Source: Oscillospiraceae bacterium
GTDB lineage: Bacteria > Bacillota > Clostridia > Oscillospirales > Ruminococcaceae
Assembly: GCA_024684395.1 (NCBI GenBank)
Contig: JAIKWY010000077.1
Location: 1-47,030 of the forward strand
Reading direction: 5' to 3'
DNA: 47,030 bases
Below the pieces are notes generated by a model. That model saw only the letters and a program-made list of their open reading frames with translations, did no database searches and was not told where the DNA came from. Positions 1 through 8,044 of the stretch are shown here, piece by piece (position 1 is the stretch's first letter; each line of letters starts with the position of its first letter). The translations under genes were made by a program, and so were the position numbers.

Positions 1-1
1 T

Positions 2-463
2 ATGAAAACAAGAAAGAACGTCAAGGGCTTCACACTGGTAGAGCTGATCGTTGTAATCGCCATCATCGGTGTTCTGGCCGCAATCCTCGTACCGTCTCTG
101 CTGGGTTACGTTAAGAAGTCCAAGGTTTCTGCTATGAACGCAAACGCTAAGGACTATTTCGATGCAGTAAACACCTCCCTGATCGAGATGGACTCCCAGG
201 GCAAGACCATGAGCACCTACAATGGTGTAAAGGCTCACGCTGATCTTGACCCTACTCTGAAGACTGCAGTTGAGGACTTCTTCGATGGCGCTAAGAAGAC
301 GCAGTACACCTTTGAGTCTGCTGTTAATGCTGGTGCTTGCGTTGGTACTCTGGCTTCTGACGGCAACTACTGGGGTTCCTATCCGACCGGCAACGATGTA
401 AAGCACGCTACCACCAAGCCCGGTCTGTCAACCGTCGATGGCGTTACCGTTTCTACCACCTGA
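2..463 (+). CDS. Type IV pilin-like protein (prepilin, class III signal)
   Basis: Encodes 153 residues beginning with a short basic leader, MKTRKNVKG, followed by FTLVELIVVIAIIGVLAAIL. This is the classic type IV prepilin N-terminus: cleavage between Gly9 and Phe10 by a prepilin peptidase, Glu at mature position 5, then a hydrophobic helix that anchors the subunit in the membrane and packs the filament core. The rest is a small globular domain with one Cys. The ATG is at the second base of the window, so no ribosome binding site can be seen; the leader itself supports the start. No assembly ATPase, peptidase or platform gene is visible here, so a true pilus subunit and a competence or secretion pseudopilin cannot be told apart. 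The stretch after the gene holds a terminator-like hairpin. Confidence 0.9.
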   Translation: MKTRKNVKGFTLVELIVVIAIIGVLAAILVPSLLGYVKKSKVSAMNANAKDYFDAVNTSLIEMDSQGKTMSTYNGVKAHADLDPTLKTAVEDFFDGAKKTQYTFESAVNAGACVGTLASDGNYWGSYPTGNDVKHATTKPGLSTVDGVTVSTT

Positions 464-505
464 TCACTGACGGATTGAACGTTAACTAAGAACTGAGCAT
501 CAAGA

Positions 506-530
506 CCCCCGCTGGTGTCTCCGGCGGGGG
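506..530 (+). terminator. Hairpin downstream of the pilin gene
   Basis: CCCCCGC at 506-512 pairs with GCGGGGG at 524-530, extended by inner GG/CC pairs around a TGTCT loop. It lies about 40 bases after the pilin stop. The following bases (CTTGTGTGTG) are only moderately T-rich, so termination may be partial. Confidence 0.6.
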
Positions 531-601
531 CTTGTGTGTGGGATCCTTCCACAGCGGCTTAGAAAAAGCCCCTCCGAGGCAAAAAATATTTGAAAAAACT
601 A

Positions 602-630
602 TTGACAAACCGATGAAAATGTGCTATAAT
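602..630 (+). promoter_or_regulatory. Consensus sigma-A promoter of the tRNA-Arg gene
   Basis: TTGACA at 602-607 and TATAAT at 625-630 are separated by exactly 17 bases, and the -10 is preceded by TGC, giving an extended -10. The predicted transcription start near 637 lies about 12 bases before the tRNA. Both hexamers match consensus perfectly, fitting a strongly expressed stable RNA. Confidence 0.9.
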
Positions 631-648
631 AATATTTGTTGACACGAT

Positions 649-725
649 GTGCCTGTAGCTCAGCTGGATAGAGTGACTGGCTACGAACCAGTAGGTCGGG
701 GGTTCGAGTCCCTTCAGGCACGCCA
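649..725 (+). tRNA. tRNA-Arg (anticodon ACG)
   Basis: A full cloverleaf can be folded by hand. The acceptor GTGCCTG (649-655) pairs with CAGGCAC (715-721), with G722 as discriminator and an encoded CCA at 723-725. The D arm GCTC/GAGT is closed by one wobble pair. The anticodon stem ACTGG/CCAGT encloses the loop CTACGAA, giving anticodon ACG at 683-685, normally edited to ICG to read CGN arginine codons. The T arm has a five-pair stem around TTCGAGT. The gene stands alone between its own promoter and terminator. Confidence 0.96.
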
Positions 726-758
726 CGCCTCAAGCATTTGCTTGGGGCGTTTTATTTT
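725..758 (+). terminator. Rho-independent terminator of the tRNA gene
   Basis: An 11-pair stem (725-735 with 740-750) with an ATTT loop is followed directly by TTTTATTTT. It begins at the last base of the tRNA CCA end, so the transcript is a single tRNA. Confidence 0.9.
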
Positions 759-786
759 GCCTATTTTACGCCCTATCTGCATGATG

Positions 787-818
787 AAAGCCCCCGAGTA
801 TCGGCTCAGGGGCTTTTT
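787..818. terminator. Hairpin between tRNA and transketolase, probably bidirectional
   Basis: AAAGCCCC at 787-794 pairs with GGGGCTTT at 809-816, with inner GAG/CTC pairs. A T-run follows on the plus strand and a CTTTCATCAT tail on the minus strand. It sits ten bases after the end of the minus-strand transketolase gene and most likely ends that operon. Confidence 0.75.
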
Positions 819-827
819 CTGTAAAAT

Positions 828-1772
828 TTACTTGTTCAGTGCCTTCTTGACGATCTCAACGATATGCTCCGCCGACAGACCGAACTCCTTGAGCAGGTCA
901 ACTGCCGGGCCGGAGTGACCGAACTCGTCGTTCACGCCGATCTTGATGACCGGTACCGGACAGCACTCTGTGACGCAGTCCGCCACGGCGCTTCCCAGAC
1001 CGCCGATGATGCTGTGCTCCTCGACCGTGACGATCTTGCCGGTCTCCTGCGCAGCCTTGCAGATCAGCTCCTTGTCGAGGGGCTTGATCGTGTGGATGTT
1101 GATGACACGGGCGTCGATGCCCTCCGCAGCGAGTGTCTCAGCCGCAGCAGCTGCTTCGCCGACCATCAGACCGGTCGCCACGATGGTGATGTCCTTGCCG
1201 TCACGCAGCGTGATGCCCTTGCCCAGCTCGAACTTGTAGTTCGCCGGGTCATTCAGGATCGGCGCTGCCAGTCTGCCAAATCGCATATAGACCGGGCCGT
1301 TCAGGTCGAGGGCTGCCTTGACGGCTGCCTTTGCCTCGACATCATCCGAAGGCACGATGACAGTCATGCCCGGGATGGTACGCATCAGGGCGATGTCCTC
1401 GTTGCACTGGTGGGTGGCGCCGTCCTCGCCGACAGAAATGCCGGCATGGGTCGCACCGATCTTCACATTCAGATGCGGATAGCCGATGGAGTTGCGCACG
1501 ATCTCATAGGCTCTGCCTGCCGCAAACATCGCAAACGTCGATGCAAACGGGATCTTGCCAGCCGCAGCAAGACCTGCTGCCACGCCCATCATATTCTCCT
1601 CTGCGATGCCGCAGTCAAAGAATCTGTCCGGATATGCCTTCTTGAAAATGCCGGTCTTGGTCGCTGCCGCAAGGTCTGCATCCAGAACGACCAGCTCCGG
1701 ATACTGCTCCGCCAGCTCTGTCAGCGCCTCGCCGTAGCTCTCACGGGTCGCCTTCTTCTTCACATCAGCCAT
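828..1772 (-). CDS. Transketolase, C-terminal subunit
   Basis: 314 residues matching the pyrimidine-binding and C-terminal domains of transketolase. It starts MADVKKKATRESYGEALTEL and carries the core FDCGIAEENMMGVAAGLA, whose second Glu normally activates the thiamine diphosphate pyrimidine ring. Further on are FAMFAAGRAYEIVRN, HAGISVGEDGATHQ and the C-terminal fold (MVGEAAAAAETLAAEG, HTIKPLD). The enzyme moves two-carbon ketol units in the non-oxidative pentose phosphate pathway. In many Firmicutes it is split in two, and the other half is the gene just upstream, ending three bases before this start. A ribosome binding site (GGAGGG) lies in the end of that gene. Pairing with the N-terminal subunit makes a stand-alone DXP synthase unlikely. 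Confidence 0.93.
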   Translation of the reverse strand: MADVKKKATRESYGEALTELAEQYPELVVLDADLAAATKTGIFKKAYPDRFFDCGIAEENMMGVAAGLAAAGKIPFASTFAMFAAGRAYEIVRNSIGYPHLNVKIGATHAGISVGEDGATHQCNEDIALMRTIPGMTVIVPSDDVEAKAAVKAALDLNGPVYMRFGRLAAPILNDPANYKFELGKGITLRDGKDITIVATGLMVGEAAAAAETLAAEGIDARVINIHTIKPLDKELICKAAQETGKIVTVEEHSIIGGLGSAVADCVTECCPVPVIKIGVNDEFGHSGPAVDLLKEFGLSAEHIVEIVKKALNK

Positions 1773-1775
1773 CTC

Positions 1776-2618
1776 TCAGCCCTCCAATTCTGCTAACGCT
1801 GCACGCAGCTCGTTCATGCCCTGCTCATACTGCTCGGCATTCGGTGCTGCACCGTGCCAGCTTACCTGGTTCTCCATAAAGGAAACGCCCTTGCCCTTGA
1901 CGCTCTTCTGGATGATGGCGACGGGCTTGTCCACGATGGTCTCTGCCTCGTTGAAGGCAGCCTCGATCTTGTCGAAATCATGCGCATCGTCCACCACGAT
2001 CACATGCCAGCCGAAGGCACGGAACTTCTCGTCGATCGGCTCCGGAGAGCAGACCTCGGTGATCTTGCCGTCGATCTGGAGACCGTTGTTGTCCACGATG
2101 GCGGTGAGGTTGTCAAGATGATAGTGCGCCGCAAACATCGCAGCCTCCCAGACCTGACCCTCCTCGATCTCGCCGTCGCCGAGGATGGTATATACATGAT
2201 AGGGTGCCGCATCGAGCTTGCCTGCCAGTGCCATGCCGCAGGCTGCGGAGATGCCCTGTCCGAGGGAGCCGCTGCTCATGTCCACGCCCGGGGTGTGGAT
2301 GCAGGGATGACCCTGGAGCATTGCGCCGATGTGACGCAGGCTCTCGAGCTCCTTCTTATCAAAGAACCCACGCTCTGCCAGAGCTGCATAGAGTGCCGGT
2401 GCCGTGTGTCCCTTGGACAGCACGAGGCGGTCACGGTCGGGCATGTCGGGATTCTTGGGATCGACATTCAGCTTTGCAAAATACAGATAGGTCAGCAGGT
2501 CAGCGATCGACAGGGAGCCGCCCGGATGACCGGACTTGGCGTGGAATGTCCCGGTAAGAACACCCATCCGGATGTTCACAGCCGTCTTCTGAAGCTGCTT
2601 TTTGATCGTTTCGTCCAT
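1776..2618 (-). CDS. Transketolase, N-terminal subunit
   Basis: 280 residues carrying the thiamine-diphosphate-binding half of transketolase. Visible motifs are FHAKSGHPGGSLSIADLL, LSKGHTAPALYAAL, GSLGQGISAACGMALAGK and the ThDP motif GDGEIEEGQVWEAAMFAAHYHLDN ending at the DNNG Asn that helps hold magnesium and diphosphate. The open frame extends further upstream, but the ATG at 2616-2618 has GGAGG seven bases before it and starts MDETIKKQ, so it is chosen. The pair forms a two-gene operon with an excellent promoter immediately upstream. Together the two subunits rebuild the full-length enzyme. Confidence 0.93.
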   Translation of the reverse strand: MDETIKKQLQKTAVNIRMGVLTGTFHAKSGHPGGSLSIADLLTYLYFAKLNVDPKNPDMPDRDRLVLSKGHTAPALYAALAERGFFDKKELESLRHIGAMLQGHPCIHTPGVDMSSGSLGQGISAACGMALAGKLDAAPYHVYTILGDGEIEEGQVWEAAMFAAHYHLDNLTAIVDNNGLQIDGKITEVCSPEPIDEKFRAFGWHVIVVDDAHDFDKIEAAFNEAETIVDKPVAIIQKSVKGKGVSFMENQVSWHGAAPNAEQYEQGMNELRAALAELEG

Positions 2619-2661
2619 GAGTATACCTCCGTTAATGATTTGGTGGTTACGGTCTGTTAAT

Positions 2662-2690
2662 ATTATAACACATTCTGACGCAGAATGCAA
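2662..2690 (-). promoter_or_regulatory. Promoter of the transketolase operon with a dyad in its spacer
   Basis: On the minus strand TTGCAT (2685-2690) and TATAAT (2662-2667) are 17 bases apart. The spacer overlaps a perfect six-base inverted repeat, ATTCTG-ACG-CAGAAT (2672-2686), a possible operator. The start of transcription would be near 2655, leaving about 37 bases of leader before the ATG at 2618. Confidence 0.8.
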
Positions 2691-2699
2691 GGGGGGACG

Positions 2700-3512
2700 T
2701 CATTTATCCAGGATCCGCCCGATCAGCTCCGCCATAGCGCCCTCCTCGCAGGTACGGTCGAGGACAAGGTCGGCGACTGCCTTGGCATCGGGGGTCGCAT
2801 TCTGCGGACAGACGGCAAAGTCCGCCGCTTTCAGCATTTCGATGTCGTTGTTATAATCCCCGACTGCCACGAAGGTGAAGCCCTCCATGCCCGGGAGCTC
2901 CCGGTATGCCTGCAAGGCGGAGCCCTTCGACACGCCTGCCGGCAAAATCTCGTAATAGCGCTTCTCGGAGCGGACAAAATCCACGCCCTCGTAGCTGCGT
3001 TCGTCGATATAGCGGACAAAATCCGGCATCTCGCCGGTATGCATCGCAAAGAGCACCTTGAGCCATGTTTCACCCATCACATCGTCGATGGGGCAGAACT
3101 TCGGCGTGATGCCGCAGAGCTGGATATGATCCCGCTCTGTCTCGGAATCGCTCACGACCCATGTCTCGTTGGTGCCCAGCACCTCGGAGCCGACATGCGG
3201 GTTTTCCGCCAGGATCTTCTTCACATCCTCCTTGGCAGATTCCGGCATCGGATGGACATAGAGCAGCTTGTCGGCGATCGGATCCCAGATGCCGGCACCG
3301 TTGAAAGTGATGATCGGCCGTTTCAGCCCGAGCTCCTCGGGATAGCGCCGGGATGCCTGCACGGTACGGCCTGTGGCGATGGTAAACATGCCGCCGGCTT
3401 CCTCAAACCTCCGCACAGCTTCAAGATCCACCGGCAGCGGCACCTTGCTCTTGGGCAAAAATGTCCCATCGAGGTCGGTGATGATACAGATTTTTGCAGG
3501 ATTCTCAAACAT
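2700..3512 (-). CDS. HAD-superfamily (Cof-like) phosphatase
   Basis: 270 residues of the HAD IIB/Cof type. Motif I is DLDGTF near residue 13, with the nucleophile Asp and the acid/base Asp. Motif II is TIATGR. The C-terminal metal site is GDYNNDIEML, followed by ADFAVCPQNATPDAKAVAD. Such enzymes dephosphorylate sugar phosphates or flavin/pyridoxal phosphates, and substrate cannot be assigned from sequence. The longest open frame starts upstream at 3602, but the ATG at 3510-3512 with GGAGA before it gives MFENPAKICIITDLDGTF and is preferred. It overlaps the end of the pseudouridine synthase gene by eight bases, indicating translational coupling. The downstream transketolase promoter begins within about ten bases of its stop. 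Confidence 0.85.
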   Translation of the reverse strand: MFENPAKICIITDLDGTFLPKSKVPLPVDLEAVRRFEEAGGMFTIATGRTVQASRRYPEELGLKRPIITFNGAGIWDPIADKLLYVHPMPESAKEDVKKILAENPHVGSEVLGTNETWVVSDSETERDHIQLCGITPKFCPIDDVMGETWLKVLFAMHTGEMPDFVRYIDERSYEGVDFVRSEKRYYEILPAGVSKGSALQAYRELPGMEGFTFVAVGDYNNDIEMLKAADFAVCPQNATPDAKAVADLVLDRTCEEGAMAELIGRILDK

Positions 3513-4425
3513 GCTCGTTCTCCATTCTTTGCAGCAGTTTCTGGAAATATGCCGGGGCTTCCCGCTCAAATTCGAGATATTCCCCCGTGATCGGATGGAC
3601 AAAGCCGATCTTCCGGGCGTGGAGGCATTGCCCCTGTGTGCCCTTGACGGCTTTTCCGTAGATGTCGTCGCCGTAGATCGGGTGTCCTATATAAGATAAG
3701 TGTACACGGATCTGGTGGGTACGGCCTGTTTCGAGCTGTAACCGCAGATAGGCGGTCTCCCGGAACTGCCGCATGACGGTGTAATGCGTCACGGCTTCCT
3801 TGGAATTGCGGTCGGTCACGCACATTTTCTTGCGATCGACCGGATGCCTGCCGATGGGCGCATTGATCGTCCCGGTCTCGTCCCGGAAGCGCCCCACGGC
3901 GATGGCTTCGTATTCCCGTGTGAAGGAATGCGCCTTGATCTGTGCGGCAAGCCCCTGGTGGGCGGTGTCGTTCTTTGCCACGATCAGCAGCCCGGAGGTG
4001 TTCTTGTCGATGCGGTGGACGATGCCCGGACGGATCACGCCGTTGATGCCGGACAGGCTCCCCTTGCAGTGGAACATCAGCGCATTCACGAGCGTTTCGT
4101 CATAGTTCCCCGCTGCCGGGTGTACCACCATGCCCTTTGGCTTGTTCACGACGAGCAGGTCATCATCCTCATACACGATGTCGAGGGGGATGTCCTGCGG
4201 GATGATCTCGATCTCCTCCGGCGGCGGCACCTCGATCACGACAGAAGCGCCTGCCTTCGGGCGGCAGTTCTTCGGCACGGGCTTGCCGTCCACGAGCACA
4301 TGCTCTGCGGCGATCAGCCCCTGCACGGCACAGCGTGTCAGCCCGAGGTCGAGCGTGGCAGCCCATTTGTCAAGGCGTGTGCCCTCGGCTTCGGCGGGGA
4401 AGATCAGCTCATGCCTCGTCATCAT
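3505..4425 (-). CDS. RluA-family 23S rRNA pseudouridine synthase (RluD-like)
   Basis: 306 residues. An S4 RNA-binding domain at the N-terminus (GTRLDKWAATLDLGLTR through HVLVDGKPVPKN) is followed by the RluA catalytic domain. The catalytic Asp lies in GIVHRIDKNTSGLLIVAKND, and the conserved GRTHQIRVHLSYIGHPIYGD motif follows. The S4-plus-RluA layout is typical of RluD, which modifies the helix 69 loop of 23S rRNA, but RluA relatives in Firmicutes are often only named generically. The open frame runs 29 codons further upstream inside lspA. The ATG at 4423-4425, preceded by GGAGGAG, starts MMTRHELIFPAEAEGTRLDKW and is the sensible start; a second ATG follows at once. It overlaps the end of lspA by 17 bases, a conserved pairing in Firmicutes. 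Confidence 0.9.
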   Translation of the reverse strand: MMTRHELIFPAEAEGTRLDKWAATLDLGLTRCAVQGLIAAEHVLVDGKPVPKNCRPKAGASVVIEVPPPEEIEIIPQDIPLDIVYEDDDLLVVNKPKGMVVHPAAGNYDETLVNALMFHCKGSLSGINGVIRPGIVHRIDKNTSGLLIVAKNDTAHQGLAAQIKAHSFTREYEAIAVGRFRDETGTINAPIGRHPVDRKKMCVTDRNSKEAVTHYTVMRQFRETAYLRLQLETGRTHQIRVHLSYIGHPIYGDDIYGKAVKGTQGQCLHARKIGFVHPITGEYLEFEREAPAYFQKLLQRMENEHV

Positions 4426-4948
4426 GCTCGGACTCCTCCTGCGGGGGTTCGATCTGCGGCTCCTCCTCGATCGTGGGCTTCTTCTTGTCCATGAAGAAGA
4501 GGATGTAGACAAAGAGCAGCGCCGTGCCGACGGTCACGAAGCAGTCGGCAAAGTTGAAGATCGCAAAGTCAAAGAGCTGTAGATCGAGATAGTCGATCAC
4601 GGCGCCGCCGTGGAAGATGCGGTCGATCATGTTGCCGATGCCGCCACCGATGATCATGGTCAGGCTCCAGAACAGGAGCGGTCTGCCTTTGAGCGCATAG
4701 CGGATGAGCAGGAAAATGCACACGACCGTGGCGATGCCCGTCACCGTCAGCAGCAGCACCCGCTGTCCGGAAAAGCTCGAAAACGCCGAGCCGGTGTTCT
4801 CGATGTATTTCAGATGCATGATGTCAAGGCTCCCGATGTGCAGAAACGGGCGCTCCTCGTAGAGCTGAAAATTGGCGGTGATCCACGCCTTGATGAGCTG
4901 ATCCAGACCGGCAATGGCAAGGATGCAGACACAAGCAATGATGAGCAT
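4409..4948 (-). CDS. lspA: Lipoprotein signal peptidase (signal peptidase II)
   Basis: 179 residues with four hydrophobic segments. It cleaves prolipoproteins before the lipid-modified Cys. The two catalytic Asp motifs are present: GGGIGNMIDRIFHG and FAIFNFADCFVTVG. An N-terminal helix (LIIACVCILAIAGLDQLIKAW) and the ENTGSAFSSF segment also fit the family. A cytoplasmic acidic tail (IEEEPQIEPPQEESEHDDEA) is longer than in many homologues. The ATG at 4946-4948 has GGAG just upstream. One likely client in this window is the GH25 lipoprotein at 23516. Its upstream region is occupied by an inverted-repeat element, and I see no clear promoter between that element and the start. Confidence 0.95.
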   Translation of the reverse strand: MLIIACVCILAIAGLDQLIKAWITANFQLYEERPFLHIGSLDIMHLKYIENTGSAFSSFSGQRVLLLTVTGIATVVCIFLLIRYALKGRPLLFWSLTMIIGGGIGNMIDRIFHGGAVIDYLDLQLFDFAIFNFADCFVTVGTALLFVYILFFMDKKKPTIEEEPQIEPPQEESEHDDEA

Positions 4949-4965
4949 GGTTTCTCCTTTCAGTA

Positions 4966-5140
4966 GGGCAACGCTGCACAAAGAACAGTGCGTCAGATGT
5001 GCAGCAGATTTTTTGTCAGATTGTGCAATGACGACGAAGCGATACTTGCTGTATCGCAAGGAGGAATTGGGCAAGATGGCAGAAAAGATGCAAACAGATG
5101 GCGTGCTGAGCCGTCAGGCGGTCTTTGTGCAGTGTTGCCC
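4966..5140. mobile_element. MITE-like element with 18-base terminal inverted repeats
   Basis: GGGCAACGCTGCACAAAG at 4966-4983 and CTTTGTGCAGTGTTGCCC at 5123-5140 are inverted repeats differing at one position, which would be a G-U pair in RNA. They enclose 175 bases without a coding frame. Inside is a perfect hairpin GCGATAC-TTGCT-GTATCGC (5039-5057). Both flanks carry CAG close to the ends, but a clean target duplication is not evident. The element fills most of the gap between ileS and lspA. It could also be a transcribed structured RNA rather than a transposed element. Known MITE families were not compared. Confidence 0.55.
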
Positions 5141-5141
5141 C

Positions 5142-5182
5142 AGAAAAGAAGCGGCTCACCGTCCGTCCGGACGGCAAGCCGC
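5142..5182 (-). terminator. Terminator of ileS
   Basis: On the minus strand a two-part stem (GCGGCT/AGCCGC at 5151-5156/5177-5182, and CCGTCC/GGACGG at 5159-5164/5169-5174) with a four-base loop is followed by TTCTTTTCT. It starts 13 bases after the ileS stop and abuts the end of the inverted-repeat element. Confidence 0.8.
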
Positions 5183-5194
5183 CGTATAGCTTGA

Positions 5195-7978
5195 TTAACC
5201 AAGTACCTCTGCGCAGCGCTTGCAGAGTGTCGGGTGCAGTTCGATCTTGCCGACTTCCTCGGAGAAGCACCAGCAACGCTCGCACTTCTGACCGGGCGCC
5301 TTCTCGACGGTCACGTCTACGCCGCCCTCAGCGGTCACTGCACCGGTTGCGATCTCCACAGCGGACACGATGAACACGCCCTTGAGCTCGGGATAGCTGC
5401 GCAGGCGCTCTGCGGTCTGCTCGTCTGCCACGGTGAGGGTCACCTTGGCATCGAGGGGCTTACCGATGAGCTTCTCGTTGCGCTTCTCCTCGAGTGCCTT
5501 GTTGACAGTCTCGCGGAGGGCATAGATCTCGTCCCACTTTGCACGGAAGGCATCATCCACTGCAACGCCGGTCTTGGCATTGAACTGGTTCAGGAAGACG
5601 CTTCTGGCATCGTCCTCGGCACGGTGCGGCATGTTCTGCCAGATCTCCTCGCCGGTGAAGCTCAGGATGGGCGCTACCATACGGGTGATGCTGTCGAGGA
5701 TGATATACATAGCGGTCTGTGCGGCACGGCGGGTCGGTGCATCGACCTTCTCGCAGTAGAGTCTGTCCTTGACGATGTCGAGGTAGAAGCTGGAAAGATC
5801 AACCGTGCAGTAATTGTGGATCGCCTTGAAGACGATGTGGAAATCATATGCAGCATAGCCCTCGTTGACCTTGTCGGTCAGCTCGTCGAGGCGCATGAGG
5901 ATCCATCTGTCGAGCTCCTCGAGCTGCTCGAAGGATACGCTGTCCTTGGCCGGATCGAAGACCGTCTCGCCGTCGCTGAAATTGCCGAGGATGAACTTGG
6001 CAGTGTTGCGGATCTTGCGGTACTGGTCGGAGAGCTGGCTCAGGATGTCCTTGGAGATGCGGATGTCGCTGTGATAGTCGGAGGATGCCACCCACAGACG
6101 GAGGATGTCGCCGCCGTACTGCTCGATGATCTCCTCGGGAGCGATACCGTTGCCGAGGGACTTGTGCATTGCCTTGCCCTCGCCGTCAACGACCCAGCCG
6201 TGGGTGCAGACAGCCTTGTAGGGGGCGGTGCCCTTGTACACAACGGAGGTCAGCAGCGAGGACTGGAACCAGCCTCTGTACTGATCGGCACCCTCGAGAT
6301 AGAGGTCTGCCGGCCAGGTCAGCTCGTCATAGTTGTCGAGCACTGCCGTATGGGAAACGCCGGAATCGAACCAGACGTCCATGATGTCATATTCCTTGAC
6401 GAACTCGGTGCAGCCGCATTCGCACTTGGTATCTGCCGGGATCAGCTCGGAAACGTCCTTTGTCCACCATGCATCAGAGCCCTCCTTGCGGAAGACATCA
6501 GCAATGCTCTTGATGGTCTCGTCCGTTGCAATCGCCTTGTGGCAGTCCTTGCAGTAAACGACCGGGATCGGAACGCCCCATGTTCTCTGACGGGAGATGC
6601 ACCAGTCGGAGCGGTCACGTACCATGCCCTTGATGCGATCCTCGCCCCATGCCGGGATCCACTGTACATCCTCGATCGCCTTGACAGCGTCATCCTTGAA
6701 GCCGTTGACGGAGCAGAACCACTGCTCGGTCGCACGGTAGATGATCGGGGAATGGCAGCGCCAGCAGTGCGGATACTGGTGGACGATCTTCTGCATGGCG
6801 AGCATAGCGCCCTTTTCTACGAGCGCTTCTGCGATCTTCTTGTTGGCATCGTCGGTGTTCAGACCGGCGAACTCGCCTGCTTCCTCGGTCTGGAAGCCCT
6901 TGGAATCCACGCATACGATGATGCCGATGTCATCATAATTCTTGCAGACCTCAAAGTCCTCTACGCCGTAGCCGGGAGCGGTGTGAACGCAGCCGGTACC
7001 GCTTTCGAGCGTGACATGGTCGCCCACAATGATCGGGGACGGTCTGTCATACAGCGGATGCTGGGTCTTCATGCCCTCGAGCTCTGCGCCGGTGAAGATG
7101 TGGTCGGTGGTATAGTCGGAAATGCCGGCAGTCTCCATGACGCCCTTCACGAGCTCGTCTGCCATGACATAGTACTCGTCGCCGTTCTTGACGAGGGTAT
7201 AGTTGTACTCCGGACCAAGGCAGATCGCCAGGTTGCCGGGGATGGTCCAGGTCGTGGTCGTCCAGATCACGAAGTAGACCTTGCTCAGGTCAAGACCCAG
7301 AGCAGTGAACATGCCCTTGTCATCCGTCACACGGAACTTCACGAAGATGGAGTTGCAGGGATCGTTCTCGTACTCGATCTCGGCTTCCGCAAGAGCGGTG
7401 TTGCAGTCGGGGCACCAGTACACGGGCTTCAGACCCTTGTAGAGGTAGCCGTCCTTCATCATCTTGCCGAAGACCTCGATCTGACGTGCCTCATACTCCG
7501 GACGCAGCGTCAGATACGGATGGTCATAGTCAGCGATGGTACCCAGACGCTTGAACTGCTTCTTCTGGTTTTCCACATGGGTCAGTGCAAACTCCTTGCA
7601 CGCCTTGCGCAGCTCTACCGGGGGGATTGCACCGTTCTCCACGCCCATCTCCTTGAGCGCCTTCAGCTCGATCGGCAGACCGTGAGTATCCCAGCCGGGC
7701 ACATAGGGTGCATAGTAGCCGGTCATATTCTTCTGCTTGAAGATGAAGTCCTTGAGGGTCTTGTTCAGTGCGGTGCCGATGTGGATGGTGCCGTTCGCAT
7801 AGGGCGGGCCGTCGTGGAACATGAACGAGGGCTTGCCTGCGTTCTTCTGCATCATCATATCATAGAGACGCTCGGTCTCCCACTTTGCCAGGATGTCCGG
7901 CTCCCGCTTGGGCAGATTGCCACGCATCGGGAATGCGGTCTCCGGCATGTTCATGGTTTTCTTGAAATCCTGTGCCAT
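5195..7978 (-). CDS. ileS: Isoleucyl-tRNA synthetase
   Basis: 927 residues, the usual bacterial length. It charges tRNA-Ile. The class I HIGH motif appears in PPYANGTIHIGTALNKTLKD near residue 60. The editing (CP1) domain contains WTTTTWTIPGNLAI and GTGCVHTAPGYG. The KMSKS equivalent reads KAMHKSLGNG near residue 600, a variant in which the two Lys and the Ser are kept. The C-terminus ends with a zinc-ribbon, CERCWCFSEEVGK through HPTLCKRCAEVLG. The start MAQDFKKTMNMPETAFPMRGNLPKRE is conserved in character. A GGGG-type ribosome site lies rather far (about 13 bases) upstream. No T-box leader precedes it: only 66 bases separate it from divIVA, and they hold the divIVA terminator. Confidence 0.97.
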   Translation of the reverse strand: MAQDFKKTMNMPETAFPMRGNLPKREPDILAKWETERLYDMMMQKNAGKPSFMFHDGPPYANGTIHIGTALNKTLKDFIFKQKNMTGYYAPYVPGWDTHGLPIELKALKEMGVENGAIPPVELRKACKEFALTHVENQKKQFKRLGTIADYDHPYLTLRPEYEARQIEVFGKMMKDGYLYKGLKPVYWCPDCNTALAEAEIEYENDPCNSIFVKFRVTDDKGMFTALGLDLSKVYFVIWTTTTWTIPGNLAICLGPEYNYTLVKNGDEYYVMADELVKGVMETAGISDYTTDHIFTGAELEGMKTQHPLYDRPSPIIVGDHVTLESGTGCVHTAPGYGVEDFEVCKNYDDIGIIVCVDSKGFQTEEAGEFAGLNTDDANKKIAEALVEKGAMLAMQKIVHQYPHCWRCHSPIIYRATEQWFCSVNGFKDDAVKAIEDVQWIPAWGEDRIKGMVRDRSDWCISRQRTWGVPIPVVYCKDCHKAIATDETIKSIADVFRKEGSDAWWTKDVSELIPADTKCECGCTEFVKEYDIMDVWFDSGVSHTAVLDNYDELTWPADLYLEGADQYRGWFQSSLLTSVVYKGTAPYKAVCTHGWVVDGEGKAMHKSLGNGIAPEEIIEQYGGDILRLWVASSDYHSDIRISKDILSQLSDQYRKIRNTAKFILGNFSDGETVFDPAKDSVSFEQLEELDRWILMRLDELTDKVNEGYAAYDFHIVFKAIHNYCTVDLSSFYLDIVKDRLYCEKVDAPTRRAAQTAMYIILDSITRMVAPILSFTGEEIWQNMPHRAEDDARSVFLNQFNAKTGVAVDDAFRAKWDEIYALRETVNKALEEKRNEKLIGKPLDAKVTLTVADEQTAERLRSYPELKGVFIVSAVEIATGAVTAEGGVDVTVEKAPGQKCERCWCFSEEVGKIELHPTLCKRCAEVLG

Positions 7979-8008
7979 GGGTGGTGTTTCCCCTTTCGTA
8001 TAATATCC

Positions 8009-8035
8009 GAAAAACGCACCCCGGTATCTCCGGGG
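8009..8035 (-). terminator. Terminator between divIVA and ileS
   Basis: CCCCGG (8019-8024) pairs with CCGGGG (8030-8035) around a five-base loop. On the minus strand it is followed by GTGCGTTTTTCGG. It would reduce read-through from divIVA into ileS, whose own promoter is not obvious; a TATTATAC stretch at about 8000-8007 could be a -10. Confidence 0.65.
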
Positions 8036-8044
8036 CAGCGCTGT

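Noticed and set aside
649-725. tRNA gene as an integration site
   Set aside because: No integrase and no repeat of the tRNA 3' end was noticed in the window.
7979-8044. T-box leader expected upstream of ileS
   Set aside because: Only 66 bases exist and they hold the divIVA terminator; no stem I or antiterminator motif could be found.
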